Of a stretch of 64,000 nt of DNA, positions 24,109 to 35,243 are shown piece by piece (the stretch's first letter is position 1; every line of letters starts with the position of its first letter). The position numbers and the translations under genes were made by a program. Origin of the DNA: Ancylostoma caninum (lineage: Eukaryota > Nematoda > Chromadorea > Rhabditida > Ancylostomatidae); assembly GCA_037903475.1 (NCBI GenBank), contig JBAJFG010000492.1, positions 868,001 to 932,000 of the forward strand. Reading direction: 5' to 3'. Below the pieces are notes generated by a model. It had not been told where the DNA came from, did not search any database, and worked only from the letters and a program-made list of their open reading frames with translations.

Positions 24109-25018
24109 CAGGGCGCAGCACTAGGTGGTCAGTGTCGGTTGGGGAGTACCAAGTCCAGTCGGATTCCGAAATGGACTACTAAGTACCTACACACTAGGGT
24201 TCTTTCAGGAAAAGCAGATACCACTAAAAAATTGACTTAAATAAGCGTTAGTGAGACGACGAATGATGTTTCAGCAAGAAATGCATACCATTTAGCGGAG
24301 ACAACCCAAATAATCTCAGAATAAAGCTAAAATCCTCAAAAAACCGATCTCAGTACGGAACTGTTCGATGCCGCTAGAACTCGTTGAAACCTGTTATAGG
24401 ACCTGTCAGATACAAGAAATTGTCATTGGAGCGTGGTTTTTTCCCTCAAACCCGGAACTTTCCGGGAAATTTCTCTCGTTTGAGGAAGTGTTCCGATACG
24501 CTGTCAACTACAAGAAATGCGCCTAGGTGGTATCAGCTCTCCCCCAAAGTGGCATCTTTTGTTTTTGAGAAGCCGTCTTCGTTTTTGAAAAAAAAAACCA
24601 CCATTAATGGTCAAAAAATGGTCAAAAACCACTTTTTGACCATTAATGACGGTTTTTCTCAAAAACGAAGACGGTTTCTCAAAAACGAAAGGAGCCACTT
24701 TGGGGGGATACTCGTTGGTATAGTGCGCATCTACAGTCAAAACTCCAACATGACACGTCTCCTATAGGCTGAGCAACACCTGATTATCACTGGAGCGCAC
24801 CAGAATGCAGGGTAGGGATGTAGTAAATGGTTCAACAACGGTGGTCTTCAGCCACGAGTTTGATGGTCCTCCAGAAGTGCTTCTCTGAAATCGGCTTGTC
24901 TCTAACATCAGTAGACGGTTAGCGGTTGGCTACGCCCCGGACACTGGTGCTAAGCCCCCTGAATTTGCAGGGCGCTACTAAGTCCTGGTGGTCAATGACC
25001 AACTGGTGCTGCGCCCTG
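24109..25018. mobile_element. Non-autonomous hAT-type element, copy 2
   Basis: This 910-bp relative of 1244-2151 is in the same orientation. It has ends CAGGGCGCAGCACTAGGTGG and, on the complement, CAGGGCGCAGCACCAGTTGG. The 8-bp TCTCTAAT flanks it on both sides (24101-24108 and 25019-25026). A long internal hairpin spans about 24528-24720, built from repeats of GTTTTTGAGAARCCGTCTTC and its complement. Frames of 127 and 78 codons follow the hairpin and are not genes. Confidence 0.9.
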
Positions 25019-25026
25019 TCTCTAAT

Positions 25027-26130
25027 CCTCTTCCCTAAGCACTTCCTGTTTGTCCGATGTAGTTTTTTTACATGCTTCTATAATTAATAAGAGCTTGAGC
25101 ACTGTCGTCTGTTTCACTGTAACTACACGCTATGCAACATTCAGGAGTGCATTGCTTCTAACAGTTTGTCCTCCAAATAAGCTGACTTCTGCTATGACTG
25201 TTGGGAATGTTCACCATTTTCACATCAGCCTGTTGCTGTTCATGAACAAAGCAGCTCCGCACAGCAGCACTTATGCTATCATGATGGAGGGAAGGGGAAG
25301 CGAGACCTCGGATTCGCTTCATTTCACCTTTGCAAAAAGAAAACTAGCGAGATGTTGAGGTACAATAAACTTCTGCTTTGAGCTCTGTCGATCGCAGGCA
25401 ACATACCATCGATTTCAAAAATTGTCTAGACTTAATGTACTGACTGTGGAATGGAGAGGAAGAATTCAATGTGAACATATCGTTTCTCCAGCATGGAAAT
25501 TTGAGGGTTTGAATGCTCAAAATTGTTGGAACCAACAATCAGTACCCTTGCATTGTTCACAGACAAAACTTAGATGATACATGTGGTAATCGCTCTCAGC
25601 AATGTGAGAAATCAGCATGTTTGGAAGGGACTTTGAATGGCAATACATTCATCAAATAGTAGTGTGTAGTCAAGTATTGGTGCTTCGAACGCGTTGTCGG
25701 CAACCGTCTATTGGCTTGCCACAACAACTGACAGTGTCTAGACTGAATAGTACTGTACCAAGCTGGACTTTTTCTACCCTCGGCTGGCCTCTTCATCAGA
25801 CCGTATTAGGCAGCTCAGCGCTTTACCACCGCTAACCACAATGTTTATGGTGCAGACTAGGAATGAGTTATGAAAATGGCATGCAGTAATATAATACTTA
25901 CAATTGAGAGAATGAGAGAGCGTTGGAAGAAGGGTAGGGGAGTTAGGGATAAAGAGCACGTGAAAGCGACGGAACGACATACTAGATAACAGGAAAAGTA
26001 GACGACCAACGATTACAAACAGTAGATCTTGACATTTTGTGAGCAATGGACGTGCTAAGGTTGCCTGTTAGATGTAATAGTACATATACCACCCACATCA
26101 TTCACGTCTATACAAGACAGAATCCATTCC
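25027..26130. other. Intergenic, no supported gene
   Basis: Short frames on both strands at 25344-26046 have no recognised domain and no splice support. Confidence 0.35.
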
Positions 26131-26452
26131 TTAAAGGCAGCACTCACGGAAATTTTCAGTTCTGAAGGAAGTTGCTTACCGTGTAGCGGGCCACTGGACA
26201 ATCACAAGAGTAGGTTGAACACAGCGAATAGAGGTCTACCTGCGAAGATACTGCCGTGGACACATCTGCCGCTCTGGACAATGGAGGCTCCGTCGCTTCA
26301 GCTAACGCCATCGACTGGGTGTGCGTGTGTGGTTTAGCGCAGGGTTTTGTTTAGAATGCGCACCATTCGCAGGGCTTCGTGGCTGACCCATCACGGAGCA
26401 CTCGTCACCGCGAAATCTCCAACGCGGAAATTTCCGTGAGTGCTGCCTTTAA
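26131..26452. mobile_element. TTAA-type element, short (322 bp)
   Basis: TTAA at both ends, with inverted ends AGGCAGCACTCACGGAAATT. It is the smallest complete member of the TTAA group here. Its interior does not resemble the other members. Confidence 0.82.
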
Positions 26453-27590
26453 ATTATTGTGCTGGGGAATAATTTCGTGAGATTTGCCACGGAACAAATA
26501 GAATGCGCATAGCAACAAATATTTTCCACGAACAAAATCAATCGCGCTGAATGAATTACATAGTTCCTTTCCTCGTCTATTAATGCTAGCGGAGTCAGGG
26601 CAGCTTCTCTACTTGCGTGTGAAAGATTGCATTGTTTATGACGGCTTCATTTATAACCCGCACTACAACTTGCGGATCGAACTTCCTGGATTGCAGCAGG
26701 AACTTAGCAAGATAAATGATACCAGTCTGAGAGTCCTTCGCTCATTTTGCTGTCGGGTGCCATCTTTCACACTATGGGCTAGCGCACTTCTCAACATCAG
26801 CACTCTCCGCATCTCCTCCGACTAATTGATTCTTGAGCCTCCACCACACAACTGTGGATTCGCAGGACAACGTCGGATGCTGGAGCGGTCCTCTTTCACC
26901 ATGATGGACATCTTTCCTCACTTTTTTTTTGCTTCACAACCAGCAAGCCTGTTCATCAGCATCTTCCGCACTACTGGACCCCGGGTGTGTCTTTTAACCG
27001 TAGGAGGACTTCTCCGGTGACGTCTTCCGTAGTGCTGAAGCTCGACACACCTCTACGTATAGCTGAGTCCGTCTCTCAGTACCTCCTCTTTTTCAGGCTT
27101 CAACGCTCCTATCAAACTACTGTTGACTCGCTGGGCGATATTTCCCTTTACTGAGTGCTGGCTGGCGCATAACAACGGAGCATTAAACCTGTATTTCAGC
27201 ATGTTTCACAACACTGAGCTCGATCTTAGCGCTTTACGACCACCCGGCTCCTCCGCTTCTTGAATGGCACCCTACTCGCGTCTAGGCTCTTATGTGGTTT
27301 GATAATGATGGACCAATCGCCTTCATTTTAACTGAGATGAAAACGACCGGTCATCAGCGCAAACAGGACTACCTGACAGTCAAGGTGAAAATAAAAATTT
27401 GCCACCTTTCCGTACATAGCTCGATACGCTGAACACGACGATGAACTTAGTTTTTGACCAGAATAGCTAATTCGCGTGTTTAGACACATTCACACACATT
27501 CTAAGCCAAGAAATATACAAAACGATCTGACTTCTCCAAATCTGTAGAATTGTTGGTGGTAAAAATTTTTCACATTCGAACGGTAGTCAG
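26453..27590. other. Low-confidence coding-like stretch
   Basis: The plus-strand frame 26583-26825 (80 codons, ATG start, contains KDCIVYDGFIYNPHYNLRIE) is unrecognised. A possible tiny terminal exon at 27097-27154 (LQRSYQTTVDSLGDISLY, stop) follows the strong acceptor CTCTTTTTCAG. Neither is supported by homology that I can recognise. Confidence 0.2.
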
Positions 27591-28655
27591 TGGAGGAGGG
27601 GTTCATTTCTGTCGAATCGGCGGGACACATTCTATGTATGCTGTTGAAAACAGGGTGCAGAGAAAATTGAGGAACACTGCTGTAACAACGGTAAAGTGCA
27701 AAACAAGAACTACAAAATAGACTTTGACAGGCAATCAAGAAAAAACCAGATCACTTGGAATCGCACAGGTTCCCATCCATTCAGACATCCATTCCCCAAC
27801 CCAATACTTCGATTGTGGATCAAGTGTGCTCCAATTAGGTGGGACCTCAATGACGTCTATAGAGGGACCTTTACTGCTAAAATGACAACACAACGGTGGT
27901 ATACTCACTTTGGTGTGGGTATTTATAGTTTTGAAGTTGTTTTTCATTCTAGACGTCCAGTTTGTGAGACATGGAGATGATTATCCGCCAAGATTGCTTC
28001 AGATGTATGAAAAATAACTATTATGCTAATTCTCTTCAACGGGTAAGTTTAGCTAAGGCATTCCATGCCGACCTCTAAAGTGCTCGATATGAGGTAATCG
28101 TTCACATTGGTGGGTGTCCTCGACGTCTCTGCACAAATTTCACCAGAACATTTAGCGAGAAACTTGAATATGAGGGATTTCCCTACAGCCGACGCTACAG
28201 ATCTGGTGCAGTCATGCATTGCTTGTTTCGATAAATTCCTTATTCTTTTCATGAACTTTGCTTGAAGGGTTACGGTTGCAGGCCATAATTTGAGTCCTCT
28301 AAAAAAACGCAATTTCATGTAGAAATGAAGCTGAGAAGCTGCGTCTCTTTCAGCATTAATAGGAGCTGGTAGGAAAGGAGCTGTGAAAGTCATTCTGTGT
28401 TATTGATATTATTCTTGGAACGTAAGTAGAGGTTTCTATGTCCAATAAGAAATTGCACGAACTTATTCCCAACCCAATACAACGATAGTGGACGACGGAG
28501 GAGTTCATTTTTGTCAACTAGGACGTTCAGATTCGATGCGGTAGCAAAAAAAAAAAGTGAAGCGAGAATTGAGGAACGCAGTTGTGAACTGTAAAGAGAA
28601 GTTAACAGCTACAAAATGAGCCATTACGCTGATCAAGAAATATTCAAGTCACCGT
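27591..28655. repeat. Diverged direct repeat, two copies about 0.9 kb apart
   Basis: Segments 27591-27755 and 28498-28655 share GGAGGAGNNGTTCATTTYTG, GAATTGAGGAAC and CTACAAAAT in the same order and spacing. The block CCCAACCCAATAC also occurs at about 27798 and 28470. The pattern suggests an old local duplication. On the minus strand both copies give related hydrophobic readings, so a duplicated exon is possible. Confidence 0.45.
28049..28393 (-). CDS. Hypothetical 114-codon ORF
   Basis: This ATG-initiated minus-strand frame contains a basic stretch (KFMKRIRNLSKQAMHDCTRS) followed by VASAVGKSLIFKFLAKCSGE. The residue mix is protein-like and the frame ends with TAG. No domain was recognised. 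It lies between the two copies of the direct repeat. A further minus-strand stretch at about 28780-29045 (RNASFVDELIPGQRTQLIIP, one in-frame TGA, then RTKGNGSMFHLHSSDQLFKI) may belong to the same decayed gene. Confidence 0.32.
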   Translation of the reverse strand: MTFTAPFLPAPINAERDAASQLHFYMKLRFFRGLKLWPATVTLQAKFMKRIRNLSKQAMHDCTRSVASAVGKSLIFKFLAKCSGEICAETSRTPTNVNDYLISSTLEVGMECLS

Positions 28656-28779
28656 GAAGAATGAAAGAATGGTACGAACTTATTCTTCTTCTAAGCATTA
28701 TCTATATTTACCAGTTCGACGGACAGGATGGGATTAGGGATCTATATTTTAGTACAAGATGGAGTTATGTGGCGTGTTA

Positions 28780-29045
28780 GACGTTATTTTTTTTCCAGAA
28801 TCAACCTCTTTGAGACGTTCCGAGGAAGTGTCAAATCGCCGTGATGAGGTAAACGTTCTATTTCAGAAATCTTGAAGAGCTGATCTGAACTATGTAGATG
28901 GAACATGCTTCCGTTTCCTTTGGTTCTACCTACGATGATGGGAACACTGCTTCACAGGTCGGTAGGGATAATAAGTTGTGTTCGCTGTCCAGGTATAAGT
29001 TCATCAACAAAGGAGGCATTCCTAGTGGACTTTTGAGGGTATGAC
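28780..29045 (-). pseudogene. Interrupted coding-like stretch, unknown family
   Basis: The minus strand reads YPQKSTRNASFVDELIPGQR, then TQLIIPTDL, a TGA, then SSVPIIVGRTKGNGSMFHLH and SEIERLPHHGDLTLPRNVSK. The protein-like composition across a single stop suggests a recent pseudogene or a missed small intron. No family could be assigned. Confidence 0.25.
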
Positions 29046-29255
29046 TCTAAGATTCCAGAGGATAAAAGCACAGTAATTCTGGAATTGGAAAAATGCGGTG
29101 ATGAATAGCATCATGTGCGTTGCTTGGAATAGAAAGGGAGCTGAAGCTGATTTAGCAAAATCGCTTTCTGTGGCAATCAAATGTGTCACAAGAGGACAGA
29201 AAAGCGCCCCTCTCCCTGTAAAGAGATAAATTACTTTTTTTGTTAGCTTTCTCAA

Positions 29256-30269
29256 CGATAGCGTCTTGCTGAATAAAATGCTCTTTCATTCACTGAGAGC
29301 TGTGCAAAAGTACAGATCCTAATCATGGCCAAAAAGGACTGTGAATCTCAACAGGGAGTTTGGAGGCAACATTCTTAAGATTCCATTTCTGAAATCGTCT
29401 AGTTGGCTAAAAAAATGCAGAAATGAATCCATCAAAGCGAAACAGGGAATTATTCCATGAAATCCAAATGCGTTGAGCTATTGACGTGTACAGCGACAAA
29501 AGTCACATGTATCAAATGAACTGGTCAACGTCTAGAGCAATAATAACGAGTAATACCGGGCGGATTACCGTTAACTACCTACATTACTCTCATGCTCAAC
29601 ATAGGGAAATGAAGCAGCAAGAATGCCCTCAGAAGGATTGCGTACATTTAGTTTCTCTTATATGTATTACTATTGAATATTGTTGTGATTAGGTGACAGC
29701 CTTTAGTTTCAAAGTAAGTACCACAGAGAAATGCTTCTTGCATTGGGTGGCCACTTCGATTCGCCCCATTGCATGCTGTTTTGCAAGGATTAGTCCGAAG
29801 AATTGTCAGAAAATGAAGTTACGTGGCAAATTCCTCTTACAATAGAATTCCTCGTTTAAGAACAATTCTCATAGCGAAATCAACTCAGCATAGAGGTGAA
29901 TTGTGAAGCCAGTGGTATCTACGGAATCTTTCATGCATTATTAAACAGGAGACATGAAGAGGAGAGAGGGTGTTGTTATATGTGTAGGTATACAAGTGTT
30001 ATTGAGGAACACAGAATAATGTCTTCTCGCAGCTGACTGGACCTTGGTTCTGCAGAGTAATTACCAGTGAGAGCAATCGCATTTGTGACTCGATCATCGA
30101 AATGGAAATGAGAGATGTTTTCCCGGATCGCGCAGAACGTAGGAGTAATTACGACGTGTAGCTACGAAATGGTCTTCATTCATTAACTGGCAGGGAGAGG
30201 AGTAATCTCTGAATTTGTTTGTGTTTTGCGGATTTAATTGTTCCGATTGCTCGAACTAGTAAGTTACTT
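29256..30269. other. Intergenic, no supported gene
   Basis: No repeat ends, domains or credible exons seen. Confidence 0.4.
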
Positions 30270-30990
30270 TTTGCTTTCAGCGTAGATAGAGAGCTCCGTG
30301 AAAGATTTATTTGATGAGCTTTCGGCGCTTAGCGCCTTCTTCACACCTGAACGGATCTTTACAAAATATAGATCACATTGCGACAAACTAATGATGCGTG
30401 TTGTCACCCACCGGGCTCTCTGGCAAAGGGGGAAGTAATGAAATCGCTCGGGTACCACAGTGGGCATTCGAAAAACCGTGATACTATAATCTTAACTTTT
30501 CGGTTCATCATTTCGACGAGCCACAGTCATATCCCAGAAATAGCTTCTTAAACCACCGCACGCCGATGCATACGCGTGAAAGTCTTCCAGATTTTGAAGT
30601 GCAAGTATTAAAACGTCCCCTCGAAAAACCTCTGGAAAGGAAGATCCTGGAGGCAAATGAAATTAAGCGATGTAAGCTCGAGATTAACAGCCGGGAGGAA
30701 CTAGTGAAAGCTTAAAGATTCATTGCTCGCAGAAAGGCAGGAGAGGCGGTGATAAATCGAAAATTTAAGATTACAGTATCACGGTCTTCTAAATACTCAT
30801 TGTGGTCGCAGAGCGATTTCTCTCACTTCCCTCTTTGCTAGCGAGCTCGATGGGTAAGAGCAAGCATCACTAGTTTGTCGCAATGTAATGTATATTTTGT
30901 AAAGATCCGTTCAGGTCTGAAGAAGGAGCTGAACGCCGAAAGCTCATCAAATAAATCTCACGTTCTCTAGTTCTCTACCTAAGCGGAAAA
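30270..30990 (+). mobile_element. Penelope-like element, compact remnant with inverted 5' repeat
   Basis: Segments 30270-30490 and 30775-30990 are inverted copies of one another, about 80 percent alike over roughly 215 bp by eye. Between them the plus strand reads SLPDFEVQVLKRPLEKPLER, KILEANEIKRCKLEINSREE and LVKA, then TAA at 30713-30715. This is the C-terminal end of a Penelope-like GIY-YIG protein. Terminal repeats with the upstream one inverted are a known feature of Penelope elements. Each repeat carries the motif CTGAAGAAGGMGCT...CGCCGAAAGC (on the plus strand at 30918-30942, mirrored at about 30310-30340). Nearly all of the ORF is lost. Confidence 0.72.
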
Positions 30991-31841
30991 CAAAATAGCT
31001 ATCAAATGAAACTTCCAGACAGAAGCATAACAGAATAGAAAGTTAGTGTTGAAATAAAGATTCTGCCACGTTTGCGTTGCATGATTCCAGAAAGAAAACT
31101 CATAATTGGCCTCGTTTCCCCGGATCGGGCACCTCTTAGTATCCTTAGTATTCCTGGAACCGGCCTGCCTACTCCACACACATGCGTTAGCGTAATAGAT
31201 ACTAGTAGCCTGACATGAAATACACGAGGACAGGATGGAATATGGGCCAACAGAGGAGTTATATAGGCAGGCCTGCGGTATGCTGCGTCATTAAGCATAC
31301 AGTAATTTGATCGGAAACATTTCTCAGAAGGGATTTATCCGTTATCTCTTACAAACAAGTCCATTAGTTGAGCTAAAGAGATTATCGAGAGCCTGATTTT
31401 TGGTGCGTTCTGGGAAGAGATATACCACCAAAAATTACTGCGTCAGAATAATAATGCATATACACAATGCATTACACATAAACAATTTCAAGAAATGCTC
31501 GATCATAGCTTGCCATGGAAATTTTCGCATATCTCTCAATGTTTTGGACCAGTATGCGTACTTCAACACCAGTAAAATTTTAAATTCATGAGGTGAGCCC
31601 TTGTGCTAGGAAGGAAAGCAGTTGCTCATGCTAGGATAGGAAACAATCATTATCGTACCTTTTCCTGTTTCTGTGGACAATTCAATTATCTCAAAGGTTT
31701 CGGATTTCATTGCCTTTTCCGGAAACACTCATCGCCCATTAAAATGTAAAAAATCCCTCACTTAATCTATTTCTTATGCAAAATCTACAGAGAGCAATGT
31801 TCTGCTTGAAAATTCTTATCAAAAACATATAGGTTTTTTGC
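30991..31841. other. Intergenic, no supported gene
   Basis: The minus frame at 31002-31298 (98 codons) has no recognised domain or splice support. Confidence 0.35.
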
Positions 31842-31904
31842 AGACTGTTGGAATTGAAAAAAAAAACGGGGATGTTGGTTCGTTCATAAAAGAGTTGGTT
31901 TTGG
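31842..31904 (+). CDS. Possible short exon, unknown gene
   Basis: After the acceptor GGTTTTTTGCAG the plus strand reads TVGIEKKNGDVGSFIKELVL and one more Glu, ending at a possible donor GAG|GTTAAA. The composition is protein-like but the segment is short. A decayed TTAA-element end lies 33 bp downstream. No partner exon was identified. Confidence 0.22.
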
Positions 31905-31936
31905 AGGTTAAAGTTGTAACGTTTTTTCTATCAATA

Positions 31937-31966
31937 TTCAAAGGCACCGCCCACCGAAATTTTCGT
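31937..31966. repeat. Solitary decayed TTAA-element end
   Basis: TTCAAAGGCACCGCCCACCG followed by AAATTTTCG matches the end of the TTAA group, with small insertions. No matching right end was found nearby. Confidence 0.5.
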
Positions 31967-32297
31967 TTCAAAGGTTCCAGGATGTTCTGGAGGTATCGAG
32001 GCTGCCCAACATTTTCGGCTGAAACGTTCCAATGGCACTGAAAACGCTTTTTTAGGTACTTATATTCAGATTATGTGCAACAGGTGTGATCGAGATGCAC
32101 GGATCATGTCATGAGGACGGATATAAAAAAGTTGATGAGGCCGTCTTTTTTACTTGCATGATCTTTGAGGGCAGCTTTTCCACACCTTAGCAAAAGAAAT
32201 ATTAACCGGAAATTGTTTAAGCCTGAAAGAATAGGTCACTTGGAAACAAAACGTCATGAAATTCGCAAATGGAGAAAAGGGGGAGAGGAGGATTCTT

Positions 32298-32582
32298 TTA
32301 TATGCTTGAAAATTGAGTATTGAAGAAAAGTAGCTCCAACAAGACCAAACAGCTATAAGTACCGTATACTACTAGCAAAAAAAAGGTTGCAGTTAACGAA
32401 ACAACAAAAATTACCGAAAAAATCACCAGAAGACCCTCCAATAAGAAAACGAGCGTTGTGAATTTTATGGAGACTGCGGAAAAACAGCTGATTCCACCAC
32501 GTTTCACGAAGAAAAAGAACTCGTCTTGTCGAACATGAGCACTACGAAGCAGAAATATGTCATTTATCGGAACCCAGAACAT
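32298..32582 (-). CDS. Possible small multi-pass membrane protein exon
   Basis: This ATG-initiated minus-strand frame of 94 codons has a polar N-terminal third with KRGGISCFSAVSIKFTTL. Two or three adjacent hydrophobic segments follow (LVFLLEGLLVIFSVIFVVSL and LLVVYGTYSCLVLLELLFF). The layout recalls nematode families of short four-helix membrane proteins, but this is only a general resemblance. It could be a single exon of a longer gene. No neighbours support it. Confidence 0.32.
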   Translation of the reverse strand: MFWVPINDIFLLRSAHVRQDEFFFFVKRGGISCFSAVSIKFTTLVFLLEGLLVIFSVIFVVSLTATFFLLVVYGTYSCLVLLELLFFNTQFSSI

Positions 32583-34505
32583 TTTCGCTATTCTTGTTGA
32601 ACGAGAACTGTCCGGATTGGAGTTCTTGGAAAAGTAAAAATGTTACATGTTAGATTATCGTATTCGTTGAAGAGAAGGTTACTACACTATGAAGCGTAGG
32701 CATAATTATACAACTGATCCTTTCCAGGATCAGCACAATTCTTGAGCACTACTATTACTCTTTACAGATGTCGGGCTAGTACTATTCTGACGTCACCTAA
32801 TAACGTTCACAAAATAACGAGGTAAACGTGTCGTTAGATATGAGCTTTCCTGAATGAGTGGTAGTTACGTAGTAAATCAGCTAGAATAAGGGATATTAAA
32901 CAAGGTGCCATACCAATATTGGTACGGCTGAAACGATTAACTGCATAGTGGTACTCGAGGCTTCTCAAAGATCCACCTGCTGCCAGCTTTCAATGCTTCT
33001 CAGTTGTTGATTACAACTATTAGAGTGCAGCTTTAACTGCTTACCAGATGTTGTCTGCAAGTGTTACCTACGTCAACTTTCCTCCACTGCCTGTTAACTG
33101 CTGATAAGGATTATCATATTATTAGGTGCGTACAAAAGTTTCGGGGCAGTTGCACCCAATTGTTTTGAGACGCTATCACTTGGCTCAAGGTCAACAACTT
33201 TACTCAGTTCAGAAACCACTGCCATCTGTCTTGTGATTCCGACACAGCACAAAAAAACCTCTTTTCCAGAAGCCTCAAACTTGACAGCTTCATATTTAAA
33301 AGAGAGGCTTACATCGTCTTCGAATAGGGTCTGTGCATATTTTTTTCACAGTGAAGTCTAAGAGTTTGGATGTAGTAGCTTAAAAAGGCAACGGCCTGTT
33401 GCTGATAGGTCCAGGGAGTAACAAAGGGTAGGTTGGTTCGCGTAATCCCGCAGGAGCCGCTAATCACGTAAGTTCTCCTGCCTAATAGTCAGGAGTTTCT
33501 CCCCCCACTGCTTAAAACAAGAGAGTGTATTACTTCGCAGTTATTATGCATCAGTTTAGGAAAAAAATGGTGTTGAGGATGACTCTAGTTACTGACCGAT
33601 AGATGTCAAAGGAATTTTTTTGAGAGTTCAAGCAAATTTTTCAGAGGTACATATAGCCGTGGTCCGTCCTCTTTTTTGGGTTGGTTTCTGAAGCTTAGAT
33701 TCTATGACGACCTGCGCTTATTGTCGTACATGACTCAGTTTCTATCAACAATAACAGTCCATCTGAGAAACAGCTTGTTAGCTTATCTTTAGGCAACTAT
33801 CTGCCAACTTGCAAATGCCGACGTTAGCGTTTTCCGTCGCTCTTGCGCAAAAAATGCAAAATCCATCTATTCACCTCCCTCTTCTTACCGTGCTTCAAAT
33901 GACAGGACATTATTGGCTAATTTTCGCGTAATATCTTGACCAACATGCAATGGGTCTGATTCAACCTGTTCTTTTGGGACGCCTTTGTGAAGGTCAGATT
34001 GCTAACCAGCTCGCGTGGCATTTTTGAGCCTTTCGTTTCCACCCAAAATCCTCAAGAACCCACGAGCTCCTCATATTTTCAAGAAGATACTCTCAGTAGA
34101 CTCATTACTGATGCCATAGGCTGCTTCCTTTGTTGGTTGTCCGGATTTGAATTCATAAAGCAAAAGTCCACAAATTAGCCGACTGCACATAACATTCGGT
34201 TCATTCCTAGAACGCAGCAATGCTGCGACATGGACCTGAGCCAAAAGTTGCGTGGGTATCAGCTATTTAAGATTTCTAGCACACATGAAAACCGTTGCAG
34301 GACGTAATTGGAAGAAGCAAAACGACGTTGAGCGGTGAAAAACCAACAAGTGCTGCAGAACTTTTGCACGCTCCTAATAATTATTTTACATCCAACTGAA
34401 ATTATTAGGTAAGGTATGGAATAGACAACTTCTCGCAATATTAATTTCTACGAAATACTTTGCGTAATCCTTTAGTAATGTTCCGAGTAGTTGGACGACG
34501 TATGA
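32583..34505. other. Intergenic, no supported gene
   Basis: AT-rich, short frames only. No repeat ends recognised. Confidence 0.4.
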
Positions 34506-35243
34506 TTAAAGGCAGCACCCACGGAAAACTTCGTCACTCAGGTTTTAGAGCAATCTTGGGTTTCTGACTATGTGGAGCATGAATAGTGTCGTCAATTTTG
34601 TCAGAACACATGTTAAAATGGTTTTTGGATGCTACCAATTTCCTACATTATAGCATTTCGACCGAGTTACTAGTTACCTTAGTTACTTGGCTGGTGGAGT
34701 AGATCAAGGAAGTCGACGACGCTGCCTTTATTGTCAACGAATTTCTCGGCGCAACTAGATAATCAACTAATTTTCCAGCTTTCCTGTAGGAGAAAAAGCA
34801 CAAAAATAGAATGTTCACCACAGAGGCATGCCTTAAGAAAAGAAACAAAACTTATGATTAAGTGCAAAGAGGTAATGAACAGAAATTTATATCATAATTG
34901 AAAATTTGAAAGTTCTGGGAAAAAAGTAGCAATCATAAGATCTAATAACAAGTAAAAGAACGTAAATGGGGGAGTCAGATCATCACAATGCAAAATCTCT
35001 GGAAATGAGCATGGAAAGCAAACGTTATCTTAGGAAAACTGAGTGACTGCGGCAGAAATCAGCTGATTCGGATCGCGCCACATCTCATCCCGCGTATACC
35101 CGGATACCAAGTCTAACTTGTTAAGTCTTGGGAACGCTGATGCCTTCGGCGGTGCAACTTGCGTGGAATTACTGGGACTATAGTCCAGACTCCAAAACAT
35201 TCGAAATTTTGGACATGAAGCTTATCGTGGGTGCTGCCTTTAA
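34506..35243. mobile_element. TTAA-type element, subfamily A, copy 1
   Basis: TTAA at both ends. Left end AGGCAGCACCCACGGAAAAC, right end TTATCGTGGGTGCTGCCT. It is about 738 bp and non-coding. Close copies are at 38038-38764 (opposite orientation) and 56901-57615 (same orientation). Confidence 0.88.

Noticed and set aside
30918..30945. Canonical hammerhead ribozyme
   Set aside because: The core CUGANGA and GAAA are present, but an extra base separates the core from stem II. I therefore report it only as hammerhead-like.
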